Positions 42,310-54,782 of a stretch of 64,000 nucleotides of DNA are shown here, in pieces. The translations under genes were made by a program, and so were the position numbers. The notes below the pieces were generated by a model that had not been told where the DNA came from, did no database searches, and saw only the letters and a program-made list of their open reading frames with translations. The first letter of the stretch is position 1. The number at the start of each line of letters is the position of its first letter. The DNA comes from Symbiodinium natans (Eukaryota; Sar; Dinophyceae; Suessiales; Symbiodiniaceae): NCBI GenBank assembly GCA_905221605.1, contig CAJNDS010002119.1:372001-436000 (forward strand), written 5' to 3'.

Positions 42310-44194
42310 GTTTGGAGAAGCGTATGTTGTTTCGGAAAGGAAGCCGTGCATCTGGCTTCTTGAAGGCGTCATTGAGACGTCTTCATCGGCACGCAACCTT
42401 GAGCCTCCCACCCGAGTCCCTAAACACTTTGGAGGGTGCCCTTAAGTGTTTAATGTTCAAGCCATCCTGCAAAATGCTTCCTGCCTGAAGGGTGGTCATG
42501 TTTCAGGAGTTTTTGGCAGCATTTTGAGTGTGCGTGTCGAGGATGCAGCTGGATGTCTCCTAAACTCCAAGGGGCCCCGAAGGGAGAGGCGCCCTCAAGC
42601 ACCCTGAGGCTGCCAAGGCGAACTGAGCCAGAGACCGAGCTTTTGGCATCCCACACCAAGGTTCGGTGTACACTTTGGGGGTGTTGGCTCTGATTGCGGG
42701 CTCTCAGGGTTTTCTGGAAACGCCCTCCTTTGGGTGTGGAGTTTCCGAGCGGCCCCGCCAGAGCGATGAGGCTCGGGGCCGTCGGGGGGGGCTCTTTTGG
42801 ATGTACGCGGCCAGCCGTGTCAATTTGCGTCGGCGCGGAAGTTGCAGGAAGGTGAGCCCTGTTCTGCATATTTCTCCAAGTCTCATCCTCAACAATCTTT
42901 GGTTTTTTGGTATGGCTTATGGCTGTTAATCAGGGCTTCGGGCTTAGGGTTTCAGGCCCTTGTGCTGCCAGAGGAAGCATTCGGGATGCGGAGCGCGAGC
43001 CTGGGAAATTTGGTCTAAACCCATCCCCCGCCTCCCCCAGGCCTAAGCCCTGGTGGACCCTAAACCGCGGGCCCACTGTCCAGGTCTGGCCTGCGATGCG
43101 ACCCTTGCGAACTGCCGCGGCGGAGGAAAGACAAGGGATCGGGAGGTTCTGCGCGCAGAACGTATGTACGGTAGCAAGCGTAGTAAGTACAACTTCATCG
43201 CATCCCACGGGAGCAAACAAGTCTTGTATTACTTGCAAGGGCCCGAGGAGAGCTAGGAAAAGGTGATAATCTAACAAAACCCCCACACCCAAGGAGGCTT
43301 CCATGTTGTTCTGCTTAGCTCGCCAGCACAAGGCCCTAAACGACACCACGTTGGGGTTCAGAACCCTGAACCCTTAACCTCCCCCCGAGCTCTGTACCGT
43401 CCATACCCTGGTTGCGAAGGGGGCGGATACTTTTAGGGTTTAGGGTTTAGGGTTGGTTCTGGGTCCTTCGCCAGACAAAGGGTTCCAGGCGGTTTTTAGC
43501 AACCCCCAGGGGGCTCCGGCGGCTCCAGAAGTTTTGCTTCCTCCTCCTGGGCCCTGCAAACGCTGCAGAAATGTGTGGTTCAGGGCTGGGTGCTCACCCC
43601 ACCACCCCCCCCATTGCGCACCGCACCGCCCTCTCTGGCTCAAATAAAACCAGCGTTCTGTTTTAGACATGGAACAAGGAACGACGAGTTGCTGGCGAAG
43701 CCTAGTCCCACCTCCCAGATCTCCCAAGCCAGGTTAGAACACTCAGCTATTCCGGCCGGGGATGTTGACGCTCTTCAGGCCCAACCCAAAACCCAACCAC
43801 TTGCTAGTACCGAAGCCCAGGGATCTGCGTTCTAGTAAAAGAGGGGTTCCCCGCAGCGAACGCGGCTCGTGCTCACTTCGGCAGCTCGCTGCTTGGCGAA
43901 GGTGCGGGTGACAGCTCTCTGAGGCCCTTATTGGCTATATTGGCTATCTGAATAACTACAGCCAGAAGCTCTTCATAATTAGATCAAAAGCGTCCTACAG
44001 TACGAACCACGTCCCTTCCTCCTAGGTTCCTGAACTCCGCCTCCTGGCCACTCATCACTTTTACTTTTGCAAGCACTGGTTAAAAAACTTGCTAAGCATC
44101 CCTTAAGCCATTTGAAATTCGGGATGTCGGTGCGAAACTGCTGCGAAAGTGCCGCTCACAATGCCCTGGGAAGCCTTGGGACGACCCAGGAGCC
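42310..44194. other. RPL37 to coiled-coil gene spacer
   Basis: An exon-like island near 43084-43140 is open in all three frames and cannot be assigned; the rest is repeat-like spacer. Confidence 0.4.
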
Positions 44195-44195
44195 A
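44180..44195 (+). promoter_or_regulatory. Candidate spliced-leader acceptor of the coiled-coil gene
   Basis: acgacccag then gagcc and ATGG, the same arrangement as at RPL37. Confidence 0.35.
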
Positions 44196-44257
44196 TGGGC
44201 TTCGACGTGGTGGCAGCCGAGCGATTGGCAGCCGAGGCTGGCGAGGCGATGAAGGAG
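44195..44257 (+). CDS. Coiled-coil gene exon 1
   Basis: 21 codons from ATG, ending MKE before GC (gcagcc). The next exon begins gcggcg. Confidence 0.65.
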
Positions 44258-45950
44258 GCAGCCTCCAGCAAATGCCTTGGTTCGGGGTTTTGGGCCATTG
44301 GGGCGTCAGTGGCCTTTCGAGGGATCAGAGGTTAGACCGGTGTAGACGGTCGTTTGGGGCTTTGGGACCGTAGACTGGCAGGGTTGGACCCTTGGGTCTG
44401 CGACACTTGTCCCACGAATTCTGAAGCCCCGGCACATTCAACCCTAATTTTCAGCACGACACAACCTTGTCAGTCCCCGCATCGGTGACGCTTCGGGCCC
44501 TCGAAATCCCTAAACCCCCTGAGTAGCCCAGCCGAAAACCCCAAACGCCTAAGGCCCCGACCTTCAAAACCAAAACCCCTGTAGCCTCAGTAACCTGCAA
44601 CCCAAGAAGCCTTGCCCCCCAAACCGTCCCCAATTCTGAACATCCTGTACACACGAGGCGGCGCGGCGCTTTGCCGCCGGTCTCAGCGAGCTTGTGGAGG
44701 AAGCCCAGGCGGAGGCCCGGGCACCTGGGAGGGGCCCAAAGGCCTCTGTTGAGTTTCGCTCGAGGGCTGTTCTGCTTGTTCACTTGTGGGCTTTCTTCGT
44801 GATAGGGGTCTTTATGTTCACGGTGTTGGAATTATTGGGTGCTTCGGGAGGGTGTCGATTTGGCAATAGTTGTGCTCTGTTGAGTGTAGACCGAATAAGC
44901 ACGGGTTTCAGTTGTGCCTCCTCGTATGTGAATTTGTAGGACCTGGCTCAAATCGACGGGCCTGGGTAAGTTTCAGCCACGGCCACCTAGCAGACGACAA
45001 GTTGCAGAGACCGTAGTCTCTTGGAAAGCACGTACGAACTCGCGTGATCTCACCGATCTGGCGAACAGAAGAAGCTGCCAGGCAGTTTTTGAGCTCTTTT
45101 CCAGCTCCAGGGCGCATCTAGGAGGTTGCGGTTTGAAGGTTCTCCACCCTTTCCTGCATTGAAGGTCCGGACTCTAGGTGCTCTTGTCGCGGACAGCTGC
45201 ACGAAGAAGAGTTGTCGAAAGAGCCCTAAGCCCTAAGCTATCCTACGCCCAAAACTCTGAACCCCAGCTGAATTAATGTTTTGGAATCCTACTAGTATCT
45301 CCTTGAGGCTGCGCGGGAGCGGCAGCAGCTGAACGAGGGTTCCACGGCCGGCAGCCGAGGTTTTTGTGAGGTTCAGCCATCGTGAAGATAAACGATTTGT
45401 GAGTTATTCGCCTCCTTGAGCACCCCTTTTTGCTGGGTGAGGGAGCCGCAGTCCGAGCGAACTCAAAGTTACCGTGATACTTGCGGAATACATGTGGAAA
45501 AAGCGCATGCCCCGCTCATAGATCCACTGTGCCTACCATGACGCAAACCAACCAAACATGACTTGGTATGACTCTTCAGTTCAGCCCGGAAAAGAGTCCC
45601 ATTATAACACAATTTTTTTGAGCCAACGTCATGTCGAGGAGGTTTGAGGTCGGAGAGGTCGGAGAGTCGGGGAGAGTCTCCCAATCTTCAGGCCCTGGCT
45701 CGAGAGCGTCAGCGGCTCGAAGAGGCCTCGGGGGGGGGGGGGGGCATGCAGGGGGGGGGGTAGCCTAGCTAGCTTAGCAGGTTGTTGGCATTGGGCTTTG
45801 GGTCTCCAAGTAGCTGCATGAAGAAGAGGGTGTGGGGCTCATGGTGCCCACATGGTGTTGTATGGTGCTCGTATAGGCTTCCTCGGGCTTCATAGGATTT
45901 TGCTTGTCCAGGCTTGGCAGAACCTGAATCTCGAGCGCAGTCGGCTGGAG
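44195..45950 (+). CDS. Coiled-coil protein, mini-exon gene (partial)
   Basis: Not recognised as a known family. Five exons join in phase to MGFDVVAAERLAAEAGEAMK, E-AARRFAAGLSELVEEAQAE, AARERQQLNE, ALARERQRLEE and AWQNLNLERSRLE, a highly charged, alanine-, glutamate- and arginine-rich heptad pattern typical of a coiled coil. The ATG at 44195 follows cccag and gagcc, the same kind of context as RPL37, so it is probably the start after a spliced-leader acceptor. Four of the five internal donors are GC. More exons are likely downstream of 45950 (for example around 46525 and 47004), but none is certain. It could be a cytoskeletal or flagellar component; that is inference only. Confidence 0.65.
44658..44714 (+). 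CDS. Coiled-coil gene exon 2
   Basis: Reads AARRFAAGLSELVEEAQAE after acacgag. GC donor (gcccgg). Confidence 0.68.
45308..45337 (+). CDS. Coiled-coil gene exon (30 nt)
   Basis: Reads AARERQQLNE after cttgag. The donor is unclear (ggttcc). Confidence 0.55.
45692..45724 (+). CDS. Coiled-coil gene exon (33 nt)
   Basis: Reads ALARERQRLEE between AG and a GC donor (gcctcg); phase 0 at both ends. Confidence 0.62.
45912..45950 (+). CDS. Coiled-coil gene exon (39 nt)
   Basis: Reads AWQNLNLERSRLE between AG and a GC donor (gccggg); phase 0 at both ends. Confidence 0.62.
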
Positions 45951-48900
45951 GCCGGGACCCTCGAAATCCCCAAAACCGGCCCGAGGCCAGAGTGTTGCAG
46001 AGTGGCAGTTTCAGTACTCGTACCGCCCTGATTCCGGGAGGCCCTGCAGTGGTGCCTTTCTTTGGGCTTGGGTAACGTTGGGGGTTTCAAACTTTGAAGG
46101 AAAGCAAACCTCCTCGGGCGGCATCCGCCCATGTTAAGAACGTTTTTTGGTTTTCGGCGTTCCGTGCTCCCAAATTTCTCCAGTTCTTTGCGGTTTTGGA
46201 CTCTGCCCGAGCGGTGGATGACGACGACAAGTTTTGATGGCGAAGGTCCTTTATAGCATGTTCTGAAGAACTGGGAGCTTTGGGGTTACGTCAGCTATGG
46301 CTGCACACTCGATCCGCAAAGGCACTTGAGTGAGGCACTCCAAACCGAGAGCCCAAAACAGAACGATTTAAGCCCCCCGTCCTGCCCGGCCCGTTTCGGC
46401 TTTGGTTTTCTCATCCCCTGCCCTTCTGCACTGATCGGTTCAAGGCAGTTGCAAGTCCATTGCCATGTATGTCTGTCTCTCCTACCTTACACCCTTCGTG
46501 TTGTACAAAGGATTCCTTCGCAGGCTAGTGGACCTGAACAAAGAAAGGTGCTGGCAGGAACTGGTAGTCAGAGTCGAATATTCGCGAGATCCTTCTCGGG
46601 GCTTGAACGTTTCGCCCTTATATTTGGGTGTTTTGCTCGAGGAATTTAGGCTTTGGGGTTGAAGGTTGAGGGCTATCATTTGCCCCGCAGGCATCGGGCC
46701 ATGTGCTGGCTGGACACAAGCCCGTTCTGCCACTGAGCTGAAACGGGCGAGGGCACAGCGGGGTGTTGTTAATTTCTCAGCATCTGGTCCCTGAAGACCC
46801 AAAGCCCTTCAAGCCAGGCTCTAGAAGCACAGCCGCGAAAGCCCAGGCAAAGTGAAACGTCTGTGCCCGAGGTATCCTAGCCACGAGTCGCCCAGAGAGG
46901 AGGCGCGGTGGCAGCTTTTGGGGGTTGGGCCGTGTTGGGCGTGCTTAGTTTTTTTTTGAACACGAACTGCGAACCACACAGAGCTTGCAAACAGGCCAAC
47001 CTCTCAAGCTCGCGGCTATCGACCATCGGACCTGGAGGAGCTGCAGGTCTGGTGTTTTTGGGCGCGGTGATTTTGGGCGCGGGGGCATGTGGGGCACGAG
47101 GCTGCGCTAGGTTTCAGGGTTTAGAGGTCAGACCAAGGTAGCGGCTGGAAGACATGGAGGCGTACAGTTCGCGCCTGTGACCGCATGAAATGAGTGTAAG
47201 ACTAATTTCACCACTACTTCCTAGAAAATGATTGCATGGGGGGGGGGGGGGGTTGGGAGGCCAAATGATTGCAAACTGCCACGATCATTTCCATCCCCCA
47301 GACATGATTGCCAAGGGCCACTTGGGGTGCTTTTCAATGGGTGTAAAATGATTGCCGTCCTGTTGAGGGGTCCCCAAGGATATTATTGCAACAGGGGAGG
47401 GGTAAACTTTAGAAGTGAGGCCTGATCTAGCTTCTGTATCATTGCATCCACATGCAGCGACTGGCTTCGCCCGAAGAATTTGAGGGCTGCAGCATGGGTG
47501 TACTGCTGCGCAGCAGGCGCGGTCCCTGCGAACTACATCGTTCCCATCGCCAGGGGCCTTGGTGGCGAGTGCAACAGTAGCAGTGCAGCACCAATTTCAG
47601 GAGGGCCCGAGGGTTTTGTTGATAGGTGGCGCACTGGCCTTGGCAACTCTTCCTTCCACCCGCGGTTGGCATGCCGCAGAGCTGGAAGAAGATGTCAAAT
47701 AACGGACAACCTGGGACGAGGTGTGCCAACGAGGCAAAGGCTCAGGATTTCTCCCGGCCTTGAGTCAGACCTTGAGTCATAAACTCCACGAGCCCCGAGC
47801 ACAAGCTGCCAAGGCACCGGTTGTTTAGTGTTTACGTTTTGAGGATTCTCTTTTGGAGTTTCTGGGTGGATTTAAGGTTGTAAGGTTTCCGACCCAAGAC
47901 ATAAGCATGAATCCGCCGAAGATCTTAACACCCAAACCCTAGAAACCACAAGCGCTCAGAACACAGAAGCCTTGAGACAAAGCTGTTCATTGCCAGGGTT
48001 TTTTTGGGGCGGTTTTGTGGGTTGAAGGTGCTGGAACTTCGGGTTTTTGCGGAAGCGTTCTAGCACCAAGGCGGACCGAGCATACACCGTACTGCCGCTC
48101 AAGGCAAGATCCCCTTTCGTGGTGGCCTTCAGGGTCAGTGCGTAGGATGTCAATTAGGGCCTTTTCGGCCGATTCAGGATTAGCTTAGGGTTTGAAGAGC
48201 TCTGGAGATCGTTTAGGTCGGGGTTTTGGTGGTCGGGGTTTAGGGTTGAGGGACGTTGAAGGTTCAGGATCTTAGGTCTTTGGCGACTTCGGCCTTTGCC
48301 TTTCCGAAACTGCACTACTGCGAAGACTCATCGACCCTCGCGCCTACCATTTTCCAAGCCCGACAGCCGTCGCTTGGATATGACTCAGCAAAGCGCACGA
48401 GGCGTACTTGGAAACTCAAGAAAGCGCAGTTGCGAATCGAAGGAGCCCAACTGTTCGTCGCTGGGTCATGAGCTGCGGGGTGCCCCAAGCTCTTGAATCT
48501 TGCGTGGGCCATGAGTTTGCAGATTCCCTTCCCGCCCAACACCCTCCCAAACCCTCCCCGTGAAATCTGAGTGTGGGAGGGGCGGGGGGTGGTGGTGCCC
48601 GGTGGCCATCCGTGGCCCAGGTGGAACCATGTCGTTGAGGTTCCCGAGGGCTGGGAGGCCGGAGCCCTGACCTTTGTCTTCATGGGTCTTCCAGCTGCTT
48701 CAGGGCGCTTTGGAGGATGGCTCCTGGACACCCCGCAAACTATCGCCAACCCGGATGCGTAGGAACTGCAACCTCATCACTTCTAAATGTTGCAGTTTCC
48801 TTAGGTCCTTAGGAAGAATGCTTTGCATTTATTTGTGTTTAGATGTTCTAGGGGGAGTGCAGATGTTGTCTGAATGTGATGGACTTGCGTTTGGCTTCGC

Positions 48901-49035
48901 CCTTGCAAGGAATGAACGGGTGCCTTAACCCGCGAAACCCTCTGCTCACGACCCAAACTCGACGACCTCTCACGATCGCACGGGGCCAGTTCCCCCCCCC
49001 AAACCGCACCCCCGCGGCGCATCCTCGTGTTCCAG

Positions 49036-49104
49036 GTGCTCTCAACGCAGATGGATGGCTTCCAGAATGCCATCAGCGCCGACATCCTGAAATTGCTCGT
49101 TCAA
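49036..49104 (+). CDS. Possible exon of unidentified gene
   Basis: After ttccag. Reads VLSTQMDGFQNAISADILKL then LVQ. 'LSTQMDGF' recalls AAA+ ATPase segments, but one motif is not enough to name it. Confidence 0.35.
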
Positions 49105-49378
49105 GGGTGCATCTTCATTGTTGACCCTCCGCTTTGGGGGGTTTCCGGAGTTTGGCCTAAACTTTGCGTGGTCGCGCAGTGTTGCCAACATCAAGCAGGG
49201 CACCTTATTGCATTGTGGTTATGTTGTATTCTGGCTACTAGACCATCAGCACTTGTAAGCAAGAAGCTGCTTTGGTACTACACGGCCCGAAATCATCACC
49301 AACATCATCCGCTTAATGGACCCTATAGCAGCACAACATGCACCCAAGATATCCATGCACAAAACACGGTTTTTGCAG

Positions 49379-49408
49379 GAAATCCTGCGCCCGTTCATCC
49401 TCAGGCAA
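49379..49408 (+). CDS. Possible SNF2-type helicase exon
   Basis: After ttgcag. Reads EILRPFILRQ, similar to the 'iLRPFlLRR' motif of SNF2 chromatin remodellers. Too short to be sure. Confidence 0.3.
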
Positions 49409-50108
49409 GAGGTTCAGGGCGTAGGGTATCGGGGGGGTTCACGGGCTTTTGCTGTTTAGAAAGCCCGACTCAACGGAAAAGGGGGGCTTTCGGGCCCTCC
49501 TCGACTCTCCCCACGTTGGCCGAGGCCCTGGGCCAGCATCGTGGCCGTCGGCGCGCTTAAGCGAGCCGCAGAGTCGCTTTGGGAGTGGGATGGAGGGGGG
49601 AATGGGGAATGGGCTTTCAAGCCGGGGGAGGTACATCTTCAGAGTCCCTGAAGCAAGGTGCTCTGTATCCTGCGCATCCTTGCTGGTGAGTTGAATACTG
49701 TTTTGCTGTTGGCGCGATGGCCTCCCCAAAGCGCCGCCTGGACTTAGTTGAAGTTTTAGGTTTACCTGCCCTTCGATCACCAATTCCTCTCTATGTTCAC
49801 ACTTATGGGGTTTGCACAGAGCGGGACCGGTTTCGAAAAGTGCGGTGGCAGGCTGGGGAGCCATGGTGCTGGGCGTGCAGAATGCCTGGGCACCCAGCAT
49901 GCGGACCTCAGGTTCTGTCGGCTTCATATGGGGTCAAGGCCTGGAAGCTTCGCAGCATGGTGTCTCTCTTCATGCTTGGTCTCCAGAAGCACGCGAGGCC
50001 CTCCCCCAAAGTCTGAACCCGGAGTAGCAAAGAGCTTCACCCCAACAATCAACCCGAAGATCAAAACACTGCCAGTCTGCCATGAGCCAAGGTTCAGGGT
50101 CAGGTGTT

Positions 50109-50684
50109 TTATTTGATGCTGACGCCGAGTCCGGAGTGTGAAGTCCAGCGAGATGCCCTTGTCGCGACATTGTTGTTGGCCGTGAGCTTGCACATGTTTG
50201 CGATCCAACGGTCAGGGTGAGCCGCGAAGCCTACTTCGTCGGTCAGCCCGAATTTCCTAAAGGTCTCCCGAGTTAGCCATGTCAAGAGCTGTGTGGCACA
50301 GCGAAACCGACTCAAAACCCAGTCAGTCCCAGAGCCCAGGGAAAGCGGGGCTTCGATGCTTACTGGACCCCGCTCTTCGGCGACGGTTCCTTTGCCGCGC
50401 AGCTCTGCGAGGCAGCGGGAGGGAGTTGGGGATCTAGGAAGGTGGGTTGTAGTTTTGTTGGCAAAGTTTTGGCCTGCGCGCTTAACATGTGCCTGCAAAG
50501 AGCTTGAAAAGCCTTTGCTCGGGCAGTGTCTGAAGAGCTTGACGGCTTCGACCAAGTCCTCCCTGGCCCGAAGTATGCTTTCTTTCCACTGGGGCCTTGA
50601 GCTGATTGTTGTCGAGGCTGTTGGGTGCATCTGTGTACCTAGCTCATCATCGCGCGTGGAGAAGCTGAGTAGGGATTCACACAT
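50109..50684 (-). CDS. Uncertain 191-codon ORF on minus strand
   Basis: Uninterrupted and without the low-complexity look of most long frames here. The C-terminal part reads LTDEVGFAAHPDRWIANMCK. It may be a mobile-element fragment or chance; no family recognised. Confidence 0.3.
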   Translation of the reverse strand: MCESLLSFSTRDDELGTQMHPTASTTISSRPQWKESILRAREDLVEAVKLFRHCPSKGFSSSLQAHVKRAGQNFANKTTTHLPRSPTPSRCLAELRGKGTVAEERGPVSIEAPLSLGSGTDWVLSRFRCATQLLTWLTRETFRKFGLTDEVGFAAHPDRWIANMCKLTANNNVATRASRWTSHSGLGVSIK

Positions 50685-51548
50685 CCTTCCTGGCGTGTGC
50701 GCGGGCTTTCCTGCCCCCTAAGCCCTACATCCTAAATCCTAAACAAAACACCCTATATAAATTAAACAGAGCCACCCGGGGCAGAATAAATGGAATGGTC
50801 TTCGGAGCAAGGGAGGGGGCTCAAGCCAGGTGTTTTTGGTGAGCTTAGCTCCCGCACGTGTGCAGCTTGCATTGCAAGGGTGTTTTTAAGACCTCCAGAC
50901 TGAACCTCTTAGCCGATGTGGTCACTGCCATGCCAACCAGGGCAGTCCAATCTGTACAAAGTACCGACCTCACAACCTCTCTACTCCCTGCTCCTCGACG
51001 GCTGAAGCTGCTGTCAAAAAAGCCGAAGGATCCCGGAAGATGGTCCTAGCTCTAAACGTAAACCGCAAACCCATGGAACAGGAGGATGTCGACTGGATTG
51101 AGAGAGTCGGCACAGAGGAGTTTGGCCTTTGCTTTCGCTCTCGGGCGTACTGCCTCAAAGGCTTCGCAGCCTCTTTCCCCTGCAAACCCTGAAAGATTCA
51201 AAGTGAAGCCCAAATCTCAATCCCAGATAGCCGTAAGCCCCGAAAGGCTTCCGGGTCATTGAGTCACAGGCTTCCGAGTCTTCGTCAAAGCTGCGAGTTC
51301 GGGGATCTTGAGCGTTGAGATTCCCAGAATCTCGGAGACACATGCAGCAACCTATCGTCAAGACAAAGACCAGTGTGAGAATAGTGATACGTCATGGCCT
51401 TCAACCTACGGGTTTTTAGGGGTTTCACGCTTCAGGTCGTTGTATTCGCAGGTGCAGCCACGGGAAGTATTGCCAAGGTTTTGGTTTTCAGGGTTTGAGG
51501 TTGGCACCGATTGCTCTCAGCCCCAGCGAACCCGGATTTTTCGGCCCC

Positions 51549-51695
51549 AAATCTCTACACCCTTCACGCCCCCCTGTCCCCCTTTCCCCACCCTTTCCCC
51601 TCGGCCCCCCCTTCCCCCCCCTTCCCCCCCCTGTCCCCCCCCCCCCACCCCTTTCACCCCCCCTTTCACCACCCCCTTTCCCCCAAAAAAAACCC
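51549..51695. repeat. Polypyrimidine tract
   Basis: Nearly 150 nt of C/T-rich sequence ending in an A run just before the 51715 exon. Confidence 0.9.
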
Positions 51696-51714
51696 TTGGC
51701 ATCCGCCAGAAGAG

Positions 51715-51806
51715 GAGCCGCCGCGGCGCTTCCGCATGACCTACAGCGGCCTGCGGCTCGTCATCAGGCTGAAGGCGCGAAAGATGCTGCTCTTGGACTT
51801 CGGGGG
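51715..51806 (+). CDS. Exon of unidentified gene
   Basis: After agaag/ag. Reads EPPRRFRMTYSGLRLVIRLK then ARKMLLLDFG, protein-like and basic, following a 150-nt polypyrimidine tract. Family not recognised. Confidence 0.45.
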
Positions 51807-52735
51807 GGAGAAACGGAGTGTTTAGGTCTCACTGTTTATGGTTTTATGTTTACGGTTTGTAGGGTTAGGGTTTGGGGTTTAGGATCTTTGGGCTCACGGG
51901 TACAGGGCACGCTGCGCCAGTGACATTCAGGGAGGGCAAGCAAGCTCTTCTTTATGGCTTAGTTGTTTAGGTCGCGCGCCTTCAAAATAACAATGGGCCC
52001 CTGCCCCCCTAAACAAGGGCCTCAGAGGTTACTAGTTGTTTGAGGGGATGCAGAGTACCCAAAAGAATGTGCAACACTTTGAAGCTGAGGATATCTTGAC
52101 AACACCCGAGACATCTACCGGAAAGCATGCAAGGCTCAAATCCTAAGAATCTCAAAAATCTCTGAACGCCTTAGGCCCGCAAAGGCCCCAAGCCCAACCG
52201 ATCTAGACCCCAACTCTACAACCCTTCACCCCTACTGAACACTTACGAAAACCTTACTACACCCTTCAACTCTGAATCCGATTGAGCTCTTGCCATGCAA
52301 GACGGGGGCGAGCTTCGTGACGCCAGCGGGCTCCTACGCGTTAAACTTTCATCAGAAGCAGGCGCCAGTGACCTGCGGTGTTTTTCTCATGTGTTAGAGT
52401 GAGATGGGGAGCTTAATGAGCTTATTACAAGGATACGGACACGGGGCCCAAACCCGGAAGCAACCTTGGAGGTCAAGTTCCCACAGCCTTCCCAAGCCCT
52501 GAGTACCACCCCAAACCCTGAGTGCCGGAAAACCTTTGCGCTGTCTACGATGCTTCCCAGACCCAATCAGCAGTCTGTCCGTACCGGTTCTTTAAACACC
52601 TGAACCTTCAAGGCTCAGGCGCTGAGAGGGTTTATAGGGTCCGTTCTCTGAACTATGGCTTTCTTTCTGTTGGGGGGTACCGGTACCGTGGTAAGGAGAA
52701 GCATCCCTCAGCCCCACTTCTTCTTCGAAGCCACG

Positions 52736-52800
52736 AGGCCGCTGCTGGCCCCATCGCCCCCCAGATGCAGGCAGGGCTTGAGCGCGCTGGCTCGCATTAG
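52736..52800 (+). CDS. Possible exon
   Basis: Contains HEAAAGPIAPQMQAGLERAG, protein-like, ending near TAG 52798. No family recognised. Confidence 0.25.
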
Positions 52801-54597
52801 ACTTCCCTAAGAACTCAGCCGTAGATTCAATGCAGGGTTTTTCCGGGAGAAGGTATAACTCGGACATCTATGGATGATTGTCTACGGGGCTGTGTGCCAA
52901 AGGGCAAGCTGGGTTGCGAACGGCCGGGGATTCGAAGATACCCTCAAGCCTGTGGCATTTCAGCTCTTGTTTGGGATGACGCGCCTGCTCGCGCTTGCAG
53001 GCTGCGCCCGGCTTTACCCGGCCCCTGCCAGGCGGTTCACATGGCAGGGATGTTGAGGGGTGTTAGTTCAACCCGCCTTGGGTGTTGGGGCGCGGCGCTG
53101 GCGTGCTGGTGCACTAGCGCGCTGTGTGGGTGCGTCGGTGCGTGGGAGCGTTCGAAGCAGTTACCTTCTTATTTTTCCGCGGAATGTAAGGCGGAGCCTG
53201 CCCTTGTCATGAACTCTACCTCACTTCCGTACATGCGTCACTTCCACGATCAGGAAGGAAGGGCGGCGGGGCGGGGGGTTTGGGCATGCGGACGGGGCCC
53301 ACTTCCGCGGTCCGTGGCGGGACGGGCGGGCGGAGGGGCTCATGGGCTGCCTCACTTCTACGCGAGTCATCGCTGACTCGGCCTCGGGGTTGGGGTGCTG
53401 GGGATTTCTGGACTTCTGGGGTAGCGGTAGGGGGGTCCTTTTGCTGGACCATTGGGAACTTGATGCCACTCCAAGGCAGGCCTTTTGGATTTCGGGGTAA
53501 GCGCTTGTGCTGGGTTGAGGCTTAGCCTTCGGTGTGTCTTGGGCCGTCAAGCGGTTCGTCGGGCATTGGGGATCAACTTGGGTTGGGGGGTCAGTCTGTG
53601 AGATTGTTTCTGAAGAGCTTGGGTTTCGAGATGGTTGAAACTTACTCTTTAGACGTTTGTGTGGCATGCCGTGTCAGCATGCGGCCGGCACTGCATGCGG
53701 ATCAACAATGCAAGAACGCTGTCATTACAATATATGTATATATATATATGTTTATTTCTCAATCTGTGTATTAGATGTCAAACACGAGGTTTATGTTCAA
53801 TACCAAGCGCCAGGATCCCGAGAGCCCGCGAAGGCTTGAATATGGCCCTTGACAGGCATGCCCACGCACATCGCCATGCCGCAAACTGTCGCGTACCCGA
53901 CACAGATGTGGCAGGGAGCTCGGAGCTTGTTTAAAGCTTTTGTGGAGGGTGCAGGTTGAGGTTCTCCGAGGCGTTGGAGAGAGTGCTCAAACGTCAAACT
54001 GCCGGAATGCATAGCACTCCCGTTCCTGTCTGCCCGTTTGTCGAACGTCTCCGCGACGATCATTCTAGACATCAGTGCATCAAGCACTTCTACATAGCTG
54101 TGCTGCTATGGCAGAAAAGATGCTATCGGATGCGGTCGCAGACGTGACAGACGCGAGCTTTCATGGTAGCCCCAATGGGATAGCCCGAACTATGAAACCC
54201 ATCAGCTCCAGTGCTCCCTAAGCGCTAAACAGGCGCAAGAAGCAATCGCTGTGTCGACCAGGCCGCCAGCGATAATGCCGTGCACGTCTGGGGCCCGAGT
54301 GACAGTCGAATTTCCGAGTGGTTGTAGGGTTGGGCCGGGTTGGCGGCATAGTTGAAGAGTGGCATGTAATCAATGTTTTGAGAATGTGTTGAAGAGCTAG
54401 GCAGTGTAAACGTTCCACAAGCCGAAGCCGCGCCAGCTGTGAGTGGATGTGAGACACTGATCCGAACGTGAGGAAATATGATGAGTCAGAGTGCACACAT
54501 GGTGTTTAATCTGGCAATCTGTTTACTGGGGGGGGGGGGCCCGCGCCCCGCCGCCGGGAATGAAAGAAAGGGGTCGCATGATTTCCTGGGCTGGTTT
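52801..54597. other. No confident gene
   Basis: Several overlapping frames near 52870-53370 are probably GC-driven. A short tatatatata run lies near 53730-53750. Confidence 0.4.
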
Positions 54598-54751
54598 GTT
54601 TATATATATATATATGTAATGTAATATAATATATATATATATATATATATATAATATAATATCATATAATATAATATAATAGAATACAATATAATATAAT
54701 ATAGTATAATATAATATAATATACATATGTATATATGTATATATATATATG

Positions 54752-54782
<31 letters not shown>
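54598..54782. repeat. AT-rich microsatellite block
   Basis: Runs of tatata, aatat and gtatat left of the inverted satellite. Confidence 0.9.

Noticed and set aside
41692..42411. 239-codon minus-strand ORF
   Set aside because: Lies antisense over the confirmed last RPL37 exon and intron; it is a shadow frame.
52870..53376. 168-codon ORF resembling a polymerase A motif (IVYG)
   Set aside because: Only a four-residue similarity in an alternative frame; GC-rich and open by chance.
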